Shown here: positions 1 through 5,605 of the stretch, piece by piece
How the letters are laid out: each line of letters opens with the position of its first letter
Numbering within the stretch: position 1 is the first letter of the stretch
From: Desulfobacteraceae bacterium
GTDB lineage: Bacteria > Desulfobacterota > Desulfobacteria > Desulfobacterales > Desulfobacteraceae
Length of the DNA stretch: 5,605 nt
Assembly: GCA_023140455.1 (NCBI GenBank)
Contig: JAGLLQ010000329.1
Location: 1 to 5,605 of the forward strand
Direction of reading: 5' to 3'
The notes under the pieces: model-generated
Told to the model about the DNA's origin: nothing
What the model saw: only the letters and a program-made list of their open reading frames with translations
Databases searched by the model: none
Made by a program: the position numbers and the translations under genes

Positions 1-1
1 C

Positions 2-136
2 CTTGGTGAAGATACTAAAAAAGCAGAAACTGACTCTAAAGAAAGCCCGGAGACAGAACCGGATCCAGAAGAAGATGCAAAGCAGGAAAAAAAGACAAAA
101 ACAACACCAGATTCAGCAGATACTGAAGAAAAGTAA
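2..136 (+). CDS. nusA: 3' end of upstream gene, probably NusA acidic C-terminal tail (partial)
   Basis: An open frame enters from the left edge and ends at TAA 134-136, giving 44 residues. They start LGEDTKKAETD and end DSADTEEK, and are dominated by Glu, Asp, Lys, Thr and Pro with no hydrophobic core, as in a disordered acidic tail. No domain can be recognised in this fragment. The NusA assignment rests on position: nusA lies directly upstream of infB in most bacteria, and many NusA proteins end in an acidic extension after their KH and acidic repeat domains. NusA binds RNA polymerase and controls pausing, termination and antitermination. An alternative is another gene inserted between nusA and infB, such as ylxR, but YlxR proteins are small and basic, which does not fit. 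A frame shifted by one base is also open here (3-212) but runs into the start of infB and looks like an artefact of A-rich sequence. Confidence 0.6.
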   Translation, partial: LGEDTKKAETDSKESPETEPDPEEDAKQEKKTKTTPDSADTEEK

Positions 137-173
137 ATTAATATTTAATAAAACAGTAAAACAAGAACTACTT

Positions 174-180
174 GGGGGAA
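174..180 (+). promoter_or_regulatory. Ribosome binding site of infB
   Basis: GGGGGAA ends four bases before the ATG at 185. It is a strong purine-rich SD and supports that ATG as the infB start. The 48 bases between the nusA stop and infB hold no clear promoter or terminator, which is consistent with read-through from nusA. Confidence 0.75.
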
Positions 181-184
181 GCAT

Positions 185-3040
185 ATGGCGAAAGTCAGAA
201 TATATGAATTAGCTAAAGAATTGAATATGACAAACAAAGCTCTTATGGATAAGCTTGAAAACATTGAAGTTGAAGTAAGAAGTCATATGAGTTCTCTTGA
301 GGATGAGCAGGTAAGTTTTATTAAGGAACAATTGTTTGGTAAAGTTTCTGCAGTATCAGATGTGAAAGTTAGACCTTCGGTTATCAGAAGACGAAAAGCT
401 AAACCAGAGCCGACTGAACCTGATATTTCTCCTGAGCCTGAGAAAACAGTGGCTCCTGAAAAAGATGATGATAAAAAAGCAGAAAAAATTATTAAGAAGA
501 AAGCTGTTAAAGAAGAGGTTGAAAAACCTGTTGCTAAGAAAAAACCTGCTGAAAAAGAAGTTTCCGTAGAGCCGGAAGAACCAAAAGCAGCTGTGGTTGA
601 AGAAAAAGCAGAAGACAAAAAAGAAATAGTTACTGAAAAAGAAGTTGTTGCAGAACCAGAAGAACCAAAAAAAGCTTTGGTTGAAAAAGAGGTAAAAGAA
701 GAAATTTTGGAAAAAGCAGAAAAGGTTTTACCGGCTGAAGAAAAACTTGAACCAATAAAAAAAGAAATTGACAAAAAAGAGCCTGTTGAAAAGAGCAAAC
801 CAAAAAAGAAGAAAAAGAAGAAATCTTCAGAACCTGCAAAAATTGTTAAAGTTGTGGATATAGCCTCTTTAAAAAAGAAACCTGATACCGGAGACGGGAA
901 AAGGCGTTCAAAATTTAAAAAAGCAGAACCAAAGAAGGAAGCACAGCAAAATAAAAAGCAGAAACAGACAAAGAAAATAGAGGCAGATAAGCCAAAAAAA
1001 CAATCCAAGCCAAAGGTTGCTTTTCAAGCACAACCGCCTGTTGGTGATAGTGAGGCTTCAAAGAAATCCAAAAGAAAGAAAAAAGATATTAGAAAACCCG
1101 AAGTAGAGAAAAATATCTTTGGTGAAACTAAACGAACAAGAAAGAAGAAAAAGAAATCTATTGTTGAAGGTGCAGCTCTTTATGAAAAAAATAAATATGG
1201 CCGCAAGCAATCTAAAAGAAAAGGCTCAAAAGTAAGAAGAGGGGATTTCCAAAAGACTGAAATCACAACCCCTAAGGCAATAAAAAGACGTATTAAAATA
1301 GATGAGACTATTGAGCTTTCAGAGCTTGCCAAAAGAATGGGGATTAAAGCAAATGAGATGATTCAAACACTTATGAAACAAGGTGTTATGGTTACATTGA
1401 ATCAGACAATTGATTTTGATACCGCATCTCTCGTTGCATCAGAATTTGAATATGAGCTTGAAAAAGTAGCTTTTGAAGAAGGTTATTTGCTGGAAATTCA
1501 AAAAGATGGAGAGGATGAATCTAAACTACAACAAAGAGCCCCGGTTGTTACAATCATGGGACATGTTGACCATGGTAAAACTTCTTTGCTTGATGTTATT
1601 AGAAAAACAAAAGTTACTACAGGCGAAGCAGGTGGAATTACCCAGCACATAGGTGCGTACAATGTGAAAACTGGGGGCGGAGATATTACTTTTCTTGACA
1701 CTCCCGGTCATGCTGCTTTTACATCCATGAGAGCAAGGGGTGCTCAAGTCACTGATATTGTAGTACTTGTAGTTGCTGCTGATGATGGTGTTATGCCACA
1801 AACCATAGAGGCCATTAATCATTCAAAACAAGCTGACGTACCAGTTGTTGTTGCAGTAAATAAAATGGATAAAGAAGGTGCTGATCCAGCACGAATTACA
1901 AGAGAGCTTTCTGAGCACGAGCTTCTTTCTGAAGAATGGGGCGGTGATGTTATTTTTGTTGAAGTCTCTGCAAAAGCTGAAACCGGAATTGATACTCTTC
2001 TTGAAATGATCCTTCTTCAATCAGAAGTACTTGAGTTAAAAGCAAACCCTGACAGAAAAGCATTTGGATATGTTGTTGAGTCACGTATTGATAAGGGGAG
2101 AGGAGCTATTGCAACTGTTCTTATTCAACACGGCACATTAAAAGATGGCGAATCTGTTGTTTGCGGGCATTATTCAGGTAAAATCCGTACCATGACCAAT
2201 GATCAGGGACAAAGAATAAAAAGCGCTGGTCCTAGTATTCCTGTTGAAATTGTTGGATTGAACGGAGTTCCTGATGCCGGCGATGAAATGATAGCAGTAT
2301 TATCAGACAAGGATGCAAAACAAATCAGCGCAACCAGACTACAAAAGCAAAGAGCAAAAGAACTTGCTAAAAAGAGTCGTGCAAATCTTGAAAATCTATT
2401 CCAGAATCTAGGCAGTGATAAAATACAAGAGCTCAAACTGATTGTTAAAGCTGATGTTCAGGGCTCAATCGAAGCCCTAAATGATTCTTTAAGAGAGCTT
2501 GCACAGGATGAAGTTGATTTAACTATAGTGCATTCAGCTGTTGGTACAGTAAATGAATCAGATATTGCTCTTGCTGCTGTATCTGATGCAATTGTTCTTG
2601 GATTTAATGTACGCCCAGGTTCCCAGGTTCGGAATTTTGCAAAAGAAGAAGGTGTGGATATGCGGTTCTATGACGTTATCTATGACCTTATTAATGATAT
2701 TAAATCAGCAATTGAAGGGTTGATGCCATCTATTTTTGAAGAGAATATCATTGGTAGAGCTGAAGTGCGTGATACTTTTTTTGTTTCCAATGTTGGTACC
2801 ATAGCCGGCTCTTTTGTTATTGAAGGCAAGGTTGTCCGCGGTAAAAAGATTCGCCTCTTAAGAGATGGTGTTGTAAAATGCGACGGTGAGTTGTCATCTT
2901 TGAAACGCTTTAAGGATGATGCAAAAGAAGTTCTTCAGCAGTTTGAGTGTGGTATCGGTATTAAGAATTATAATGATATTAAACTCAAAGACATTATTGA
3001 GTGTTATGAAGTAATAGAAAAAAGACCTGGTGCAGAATAA
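185..3040 (+). CDS. infB: Translation initiation factor IF-2
   Basis: IF-2 is the cytoplasmic GTPase that brings fMet-tRNA to the 30S subunit and promotes 50S joining. At 951 residues it is slightly longer than the 890-residue E. coli protein. Residues 1 to about 53 form a first IF2_N subdomain ([15 protein letters not shown]). Residues about 65-363 are a charged, probably disordered Lys/Glu/Pro-rich linker with runs of seven lysines (207-213) and five lysines (320-324). A second IF2_N-like subdomain follows at about 366-425. The G domain has all expected motifs: G1 GHVDHGKT at 459-466, [10 protein letters not shown] for switch I, G3 DTPGH at 505-509, G4 NKMD at 559-562 and G5 SAK at 595-597. 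Beta-barrel domain II, domain III and the C-terminal fMet-tRNA-binding domain follow, ending in [10 protein letters not shown]. The GTPase core is intact, with no frameshift. The start is supported by the [11 protein letters not shown]-terminus and the SD. Co-transcription with nusA upstream and rbfA downstream is likely. Confidence 0.98.
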   Translation: MAKVRIYELAKELNMTNKALMDKLENIEVEVRSHMSSLEDEQVSFIKEQLFGKVSAVSDVKVRPSVIRRRKAKPEPTEPDISPEPEKTVAPEKDDDKKAEKIIKKKAVKEEVEKPVAKKKPAEKEVSVEPEEPKAAVVEEKAEDKKEIVTEKEVVAEPEEPKKALVEKEVKEEILEKAEKVLPAEEKLEPIKKEIDKKEPVEKSKPKKKKKKKSSEPAKIVKVVDIASLKKKPDTGDGKRRSKFKKAEPKKEAQQNKKQKQTKKIEADKPKKQSKPKVAFQAQPPVGDSEASKKSKRKKKDIRKPEVEKNIFGETKRTRKKKKKSIVEGAALYEKNKYGRKQSKRKGSKVRRGDFQKTEITTPKAIKRRIKIDETIELSELAKRMGIKANEMIQTLMKQGVMVTLNQTIDFDTASLVASEFEYELEKVAFEEGYLLEIQKDGEDESKLQQRAPVVTIMGHVDHGKTSLLDVIRKTKVTTGEAGGITQHIGAYNVKTGGGDITFLDTPGHAAFTSMRARGAQVTDIVVLVVAADDGVMPQTIEAINHSKQADVPVVVAVNKMDKEGADPARITRELSEHELLSEEWGGDVIFVEVSAKAETGIDTLLEMILLQSEVLELKANPDRKAFGYVVESRIDKGRGAIATVLIQHGTLKDGESVVCGHYSGKIRTMTNDQGQRIKSAGPSIPVEIVGLNGVPDAGDEMIAVLSDKDAKQISATRLQKQRAKELAKKSRANLENLFQNLGSDKIQELKLIVKADVQGSIEALNDSLRELAQDEVDLTIVHSAVGTVNESDIALAAVSDAIVLGFNVRPGSQVRNFAKEEGVDMRFYDVIYDLINDIKSAIEGLMPSIFEENIIGRAEVRDTFFVSNVGTIAGSFVIEGKVVRGKKIRLLRDGVVKCDGELSSLKRFKDDAKEVLQQFECGIGIKNYNDIKLKDIIECYEVIEKRPGAE
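551..691 (+). repeat. Imperfect internal repeat in the IF-2 linker
   Basis: Two 57-base in-frame units, 551-607 and 635-691, are spaced 84 bases (28 codons) apart. They encode residues 123-141 ([19 protein letters not shown]) and 151-169 ([19 protein letters not shown]), identical at 13 of 19 positions. The shared core is EPEEPK. This looks like an old tandem duplication inside the disordered linker, or convergence within a biased composition. IF-2 linkers vary greatly in length between species, so expansion of this kind is not surprising. Confidence 0.6.
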
Positions 3041-3068
3041 ACCGGCAATAAATAGAGAACAATAAGTT

Positions 3069-3437
3069 ATGAAACCATATCCAAGAGCAGACAGGATTGG
3101 AGTGAAAATCCAGGCCGCTATCTCAGAGCTTTTAGTACAAAAAGCTCAGGATCCGAGAATAGAAATGGCAACAATAAGTAAGGTTGAAATGAGCAGGGAT
3201 CTTTCCGTTGCCGATGTTTATTTTTCAGTTTTTGGCAGTGATAAGGTTGTTGCTGAGGCAAAAAAGGGATTTAAAAGTTCCACAAAATTTATAAAAAAGT
3301 TAATTGCGCCTAAGCTGCAGTTAAAATATATGCCTGATTTAAAATTTAAGCATGACAAGTCTTTTGCCTATGGTTCAAAAATTGATTCAATTTTACATGA
3401 AATTTCTAAGAAAAAAAACAAATCTGAACAGGAATGA
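3069..3437 (+). CDS. rbfA: 30S ribosome-binding factor RbfA
   Basis: RbfA is a small KH-fold protein that binds immature 30S subunits near the 5' end of 16S rRNA (helix 1 region) and helps late maturation and cold adaptation. The 122-residue length is typical. Family signatures run through the protein: the N-terminal helix RADRIGVKIQAAISELL, the DPRI segment, the SRDLSVADVYFSVFG strand-helix region, and the C-terminal MPDLKFKHDKSFAYGSKIDSIL, which matches the usual 'P.L.F..D.S...G.+I..LL' ending. The ATG at 3069 lies 28 bases after infB and is preceded by a modest AGAGAA SD (3054-3059, nine bases away). The gap holds no terminator, so transcription from infB is expected to continue. The last four bases overlap truB. 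The short Lys-rich tail (KKKNKSEQE) is unremarkable. Confidence 0.95.
   Translation: MKPYPRADRIGVKIQAAISELLVQKAQDPRIEMATISKVEMSRDLSVADVYFSVFGSDKVVAEAKKGFKSSTKFIKKLIAPKLQLKYMPDLKFKHDKSFAYGSKIDSILHEISKKKNKSEQE
3429..3437 (+). promoter_or_regulatory. Start-stop overlap coupling rbfA to truB
   Basis: The rbfA stop TGA (3435-3437) and the truB start ATG (3434-3436) share the sequence ATGA. The only SD-like bases, CAGGA at 3429-3433, abut the ATG directly, which is too close for a normal SD. This suggests that ribosomes finishing rbfA re-initiate on truB. The overlap is seen directly; the coupling is inferred. Confidence 0.7.
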
Positions 3438-4324
3438 AAAGCGGAATCCTACCAATTTGTAAGCCTGAAGGTCTTTCCTCTGCCAGAGTAGTTAGTTTAG
3501 TTAAAAAAATCTCAGGTGCAAAAAAAGTGGGTCATATGGGTACACTTGATCCTTTTGCTACAGGGCTTCTTTTATGCGGAATTGATAAAGGCACAAGAAT
3601 TTCACAGTTCTTCCTCAATGGCACTAAAAAATACAAAGCTAAAATTTGCCTTGGAATAGAAACAGATACATTTGATTGCACAGGAATCATTGTACAAAAA
3701 GCTGATTCTTTAGATGCTATTTCAAAAGAGAAAATAATTGAACTTATTAATGAGTTTAAAGGACAACAAAAACAGATACCGCCAGCTTATTCAGCCTTAA
3801 AGCATAAAGGCAAGCCTCTTTATAAATATGCAAGGGAGGGTCGGAAGATATCAAAGCCTGCCAGAGAAATTGAAATATTTGAGATTTCAATTGAAAAAAT
3901 AGAAATTCCTTTTATACACATTGATGTTTTGTGCTCTGCTGGAACATATATCCGGACAATTGCCCATGATGTTGGTAAAAAACTTGGCTATGGTGCCCAT
4001 CTTGCAGCACTCTCACGAACAGAAACTTGTGGCTTTTCTTTAGAGGACTCTTTAGACTTAAATGATCTTGAGAAAATGGACACTTCAGAAATCGACAAAA
4101 AAATCATCCCCTTGACACAAGCACTTTTTTTTATGCCAGCACACATAGCTGATATAAAGCTTGAAAACAAAATACGATTTGGTCAAAAAATTGATTTTGA
4201 TGATGGATTGCCTAAATGCGATGGGTTTTTAAGAATTCTTACCAAAACAGAAGAACTTGCTGCAATTGTGGAATATGATAAAACAAATTGCGAATTTAAT
4301 TATTGTTGTGTTTTTTCAAATTAA
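3434..4324 (+). CDS. truB: tRNA pseudouridine(55) synthase TruB
   Basis: TruB converts U55 in the T-loop of nearly all elongator tRNAs to pseudouridine and also acts as a tRNA folding chaperone. The protein has 296 residues, close to the 314 of E. coli. Catalytic motif II reads GHMGTLDPFATG with the nucleophilic Asp at residue 39 and the conserved His at 34. The active-site Tyr is at 67 in KKYKAKICLG. The IPPAYSALKHKGKPLYKYAREG motif lies at about 115-136. The CSAGTYIRTIAHDVGKKLG motif carries Tyr172 and Arg174, equivalent to E. coli Tyr179 and Arg181. Residues from about 235 onward form a short, weakly conserved C-terminal part corresponding to the PUA-like region. One oddity: the N-terminal motif reads GILPICKPEGLSS with Cys9, where most TruB proteins have Asp or Asn (DKP.G). 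The start is fixed by the ATGA overlap with rbfA and by alignment of GIL..KP near the N-terminus. Confidence 0.97.
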   Translation: MKSGILPICKPEGLSSARVVSLVKKISGAKKVGHMGTLDPFATGLLLCGIDKGTRISQFFLNGTKKYKAKICLGIETDTFDCTGIIVQKADSLDAISKEKIIELINEFKGQQKQIPPAYSALKHKGKPLYKYAREGRKISKPAREIEIFEISIEKIEIPFIHIDVLCSAGTYIRTIAHDVGKKLGYGAHLAALSRTETCGFSLEDSLDLNDLEKMDTSEIDKKIIPLTQALFFMPAHIADIKLENKIRFGQKIDFDDGLPKCDGFLRILTKTEELAAIVEYDKTNCEFNYCCVFSN

Positions 4325-4471
4325 GTGATATTTTAATACGTTATATTTATTGAAGTGGCATTTGCCTGGTTTTGATTTATAAATCTGGATGGAATATTGG
4401 ATTATGGATCGACAAAGGACAGGAAAATATAGAATGCTAAAATAGTTATTTATTCCAAAAAGGAGTTTAAA
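4325..4471 (+). promoter_or_regulatory. truB-rpsO intergenic region, possible rpsO leader structure
   Basis: This 147-base AT-rich spacer has no open gene and no intrinsic terminator. TGGAATA (4390-4396) is perfectly complementary to TATTCCA (4451-4457). Pairing would enclose about 54 bases and end three bases before the rpsO SD. The pentamer TGGAT/TGGAA occurs four times in 4386-4409. S15 represses its own synthesis in several bacteria by binding structurally diverse rpsO leaders, so an autoregulatory fold is possible here, but I cannot match it to a known S15-leader class. A promoter may also exist: TATAGA at 4428-4433 is a fair -10 box, but its -35 partner is poor. Confidence 0.35.
4460..4465 (+). 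promoter_or_regulatory. Ribosome binding site of rpsO, deciding a TTG start
   Basis: AAGGAG is followed by six bases and then TTG at 4472. The spacing is ideal for TTG. The nearest in-frame ATG, at 4487, has no SD at a proper distance. This supports TTG initiation. Confidence 0.85.
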
Positions 4472-4741
4472 TTGAGTTTATTAGAAATGACAAAAGATGA
4501 AGTAGTTGAAAAGTACAAAATTCACGAATCAGACACTGGCTCACCAGAAGTACAAATCGCTATTTTCTCACATCGTATTACCTATCTTACCGAACATTTA
4601 AAGATACATAAGAAAGACCACCATTCAAGAAGAGGCCTTTTGGTCCTTGTTGGAAGGCGAAGAAGTCTTCTTGATTACCTAAAGAAAAAAGATGTTGAAA
4701 GATATCGTACAATAATAGGTAAGCTCGGAATTAAAAGATAG
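4472..4741 (+). CDS. rpsO: 30S ribosomal protein S15
   Basis: S15 is a primary 16S rRNA-binding protein of the central domain (junction of helices 20-22) and contributes to an intersubunit bridge. It is 89 residues long, including the initiator, exactly the E. coli length. Diagnostic motifs are [10 protein letters not shown] (about residues 21-30), [12 protein letters not shown] (about 46-57) and [16 protein letters not shown], which carry the conserved rRNA-contacting residues. The start is TTG at 4472: it gives the family-typical MSLL N-terminus and follows AAGGAG at the right distance, whereas starting at the ATG of residue 6 would trim the first helix. The gene is followed within nine bases by a strong terminator, so rpsO is probably the 3' end of many transcripts of the cluster. 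Confidence 0.97.
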   Translation: MSLLEMTKDEVVEKYKIHESDTGSPEVQIAIFSHRITYLTEHLKIHKKDHHSRRGLLVLVGRRRSLLDYLKKKDVERYRTIIGKLGIKR

Positions 4742-4749
4742 AAAAATGC

Positions 4750-4797
4750 AAAAACAGCTGTTTTCTAAAAACGAAATAGAAAACAGCTGTTTTTTTA
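4750..4797 (+). terminator. Rho-independent terminator after rpsO
   Basis: Bases 4750-4767 are perfectly complementary to 4777-4794: an 18-bp stem with a 9-base loop (4768-4776). The 3' arm ends in an unbroken run of seven T (4790-4796). The stem centre is CAGCTG. Each arm also contains the 14-base palindrome AAAACAGCTGTTTT (4751-4764 and 4780-4793). The A-run on the 5' side means the same hairpin has a T-run on the other strand too. It lies between rpsO and pnp, where enterobacteria also have a terminator allowing partial read-through. Full or partial termination cannot be judged from sequence. Confidence 0.92.
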
Positions 4798-4820
4798 TCC
4801 AAAGGCGGCACATCAACAGC

Positions 4821-4872
4821 ACTCTTATTAATAAATTCGTATGTTTGTTATCAAAACTCTTATTAATGAATT
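4821..4872 (+). repeat. 17-base direct repeat in the pnp leader
   Basis: ACTCTTATTAATAAATT (4821-4837) recurs as ACTCTTATTAATGAATT (4856-4872), matching at 16 of 17 bases with starts 35 bases apart. The second copy fills the loop of the 4844-4885 hairpin. Each copy contains the palindromic core ATTAAT. It could be a protein- or RNA-binding element or a local duplication. Confidence 0.6.
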
Positions 4873-4885
4873 TTTTGATAATAAA
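4844..4885 (+). other. AU-rich hairpin in the pnp leader
   Basis: Bases 4844-4856 pair with 4873-4885 over 13 consecutive positions, with one G-T (G-U in RNA) at 4847/4882 and a 16-base loop. The pairs are mostly A-U, so stability is moderate. It is not followed by a T-run and is therefore not a terminator. A candidate RNase III substrate or mRNA stability element ahead of pnp. Confidence 0.5.
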
Positions 4886-4929
4886 TACACGGGTTTATTT
4901 AGAGGATAAAGCTGAACTATATTATAGTT

Positions 4930-4943
4930 AGGTGGTACCGCCT
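4930..4943 (+). other. GC-rich self-complementary segment upstream of the pnp SD (T-box-like sequence)
   Basis: AGGTGGTACCGCCT can fold in RNA as a five-pair stem (A-U, G-C, G-C, U-G, G-C) with a GUAC loop. It is the only GC-rich patch in an AT-rich leader. The first twelve bases match the T-box antiterminator core (AGG-TGGNACCGC), but no other T-box part is visible. Confidence 0.5.
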
Positions 4944-4951
4944 TTATTATT

Positions 4952-4957
4952 AAGGAG
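4952..4957 (+). promoter_or_regulatory. Ribosome binding site of pnp
   Basis: AAGGAG lies six bases before the ATG at 4964, an ideal SD. Its AAGG can pair with CCTT at 4941-4944 across a seven-base loop, so access could be modulated by folding of the leader. Confidence 0.85.
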
Positions 4958-4963
4958 TAGTAT

Positions 4964-5605
4964 ATGGAAAAAGTATTAAAAACAGAAATTAATGGTAAAG
5001 AATTCAGTATAAGCACAGGAAAAGTTGCAAAACAGGCAAGTGGTTCTGTTTTAGTGCAATATGGAGAAACTATTGTGCTTGTTACTGCGGTATCTTCAAA
5101 AGATCCAAAAGCGGAAATTTCTTTTCTTCCCTTAACTGTGGAATATCAGGAACGAATTTATTCAGCCGGAAGAATACCAGGCAATTATTTTAGACGTGAA
5201 ATTGGAAGACCAAGCGAAAAGGAAACTTTGACAGCTCGGCTTATTGACAGACCTATTCGCCCTCTTTTCCCTGAAGGTTATAGTTATGAAACTCAGGTTA
5301 TTGCAACTGTTTATTCAATGGACAAAGAAAATGAACCTGATGTGCTTGCTCTTGTTGGTGCTTCGACCGCACTTCAACTTTCTGACATACCTTTTGAAGG
5401 TCCTATTGCAGGAATAAGAGTGGGTAGAATTGATGGCAAGTTTGTTGCAAACCCTACAATAAAGCAGATGGAAGAAAGTGATATTAATCTTGTTGTGGCA
5501 GGTTCTAAAACCGGTATTATAATGGTTGAAGGTGGTGCTGAAACAGTTTCTGAAGAAGAAATTATTGATGCAATTTATTTTGGTCATACTGCAATGCAGC
5601 CAATT
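4964..5605 (+). CDS. pnp: Polynucleotide phosphorylase (5' part, runs off the window)
   Basis: PNPase is a homotrimeric 3'-to-5' exoribonuclease that degrades RNA by phosphorolysis, releasing nucleoside diphosphates, and is a core part of bacterial mRNA decay. The window holds exactly 214 codons of an expected 700 or so. They cover the first RNase PH domain and the start of what follows: [14 protein letters not shown] strand region, [25 protein letters not shown] with the RNA-gripping FFRR-loop equivalent YFRR at residues 75-78, then [22 protein letters not shown] and [23 protein letters not shown]. The second RNase PH domain, which carries the catalytic site, and the KH and S1 domains lie beyond the right edge. 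The ATG at 4964 follows a perfect AAGGAG SD and gives the usual MEKV...I.GK N-terminus. Expression probably combines read-through of the rpsO terminator with leader-based control. Confidence 0.97.
   Translation, partial: MEKVLKTEINGKEFSISTGKVAKQASGSVLVQYGETIVLVTAVSSKDPKAEISFLPLTVEYQERIYSAGRIPGNYFRREIGRPSEKETLTARLIDRPIRPLFPEGYSYETQVIATVYSMDKENEPDVLALVGASTALQLSDIPFEGPIAGIRVGRIDGKFVANPTIKQMEESDINLVVAGSKTGIIMVEGGAETVSEEEIIDAIYFGHTAMQPI

Larger units (their letters stand above)
4798..4963 (+). promoter_or_regulatory. pnp leader region with several inverted repeats
   Basis: This 166-base region between the rpsO terminator and pnp has no credible gene; the short open frames crossing it on both strands have no SD and resemble nothing known. 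It contains a 13-bp hairpin (4844-4885), a direct repeat (4821-4837, 4856-4872), a small AACTATA-T-TATAGTT inverted repeat (4915-4929), a GC-rich hairpin (4930-4943) and an upstream AAAGGCGG (4801-4808) complementary to CCGCCTTT (4938-4945). In E. coli the pnp leader folds into a long stem that RNase III cuts and PNPase then uses for autorepression; a similar role here is inferred. I see no strong sigma-70 promoter. TTGATA (4875-4880) with TATTTA (4896-4901) at a 15-base spacing is the best but weak candidate. Confidence 0.5.

Noticed and set aside
3..212. 69-codon plus-strand frame at the left edge
   Set aside because: It is a Lys/Gln-rich frame-shifted shadow of the NusA tail that runs through the intergenic gap into infB. 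The frame ending at 136 has the composition expected of a NusA tail and stops before the infB SD.
283..1008. 241-codon open frame on the minus strand inside infB
   Set aside because: It is Phe/Ser-rich because the sense strand is full of AAA and GAA codons; it has no plausible domain, and it lies opposite a certain gene.
4356..4370. TGGCATTTGCC as a possible sigma-54 promoter upstream of rpsO
   Set aside because: The GG and GC elements are too close: the -24/-12 spacing of TGGCAC-N5-TTGC is not met. It is only a short GGCA-TT-TGCC inverted repeat.
4362..4383. TTGCCT with TATAAA as a sigma-70 promoter for rpsO
   Set aside because: The spacer would be only ten bases, and the alternative TTGAAG (4350) gives 22; neither is functional spacing.
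4746..4931. 61-codon plus-strand frame starting inside the terminator
   Set aside because: No SD, it begins in the terminator stem and crosses the hairpin-rich leader, and the residues resemble nothing known.
4828..5016. 62-codon minus-strand frame over the pnp leader
   Set aside because: It overlaps the pnp start, has AT-driven Leu/Ile/Asn/Tyr composition, and has no recognisable features.
5315..5587. 90-codon minus-strand frame inside pnp
   Set aside because: Cys/Asn/Phe-rich antisense shadow of a clearly conserved PNPase domain.

Overview
This window is a piece of a bacterial chromosome carrying the conserved transcription/translation cluster nusA (3' tail only) - infB - rbfA - truB - rpsO - pnp (5' part only), all on the + strand. 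The DNA is AT-rich and the coding strand is A-rich. The long IF-2 with a Lys/Glu-rich linker and a second N-terminal subdomain, and the wording of the PNPase N-terminus ([15 protein letters not shown] type), resemble sulfate-reducing Desulfobacterota (Desulfobacterales-like). That placement is from memory of family sequences and has not been searched.

Layout: positions 2-136 hold the last 44 codons of an upstream gene, probably the acidic tail of NusA. A 48-base gap with a strong GGGGGAA Shine-Dalgarno (SD) leads to infB (185-3040; translation initiation factor IF-2, 951 aa). After 28 bases comes rbfA (3069-3437; 30S maturation factor), which overlaps truB (3434-4324; tRNA Psi55 synthase) by four bases (ATGA), so the two are likely translationally coupled. 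A 147-base spacer follows, containing a possible leader fold, then rpsO (4472-4741; ribosomal protein S15), which begins with TTG behind an AAGGAG SD. An almost textbook intrinsic terminator (4750-4797) sits right after rpsO. A 166-base leader rich in inverted repeats precedes pnp (4964 to the window edge; polynucleotide phosphorylase).

Functionally the genes link transcription elongation (NusA), initiation of translation (IF-2), 30S assembly (RbfA, S15), tRNA modification (TruB) and RNA turnover (PNPase). The order is ancient and ordinary, and I see no mobile element, CRISPR array, tRNA or foreign cargo. The most interesting non-coding part is the rpsO-pnp intergenic region. It holds the terminator, a 13-bp AU-rich hairpin, a 17-base direct repeat, and a T-box-like AGGTGGTACCGCC segment whose 3' half could pair with three different partners, one of them the pnp SD. 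This may be a pnp control element analogous to the RNase III/PNPase-controlled leader of enterobacteria, but that is inference. I found no convincing evidence of a wholly new system in this window.
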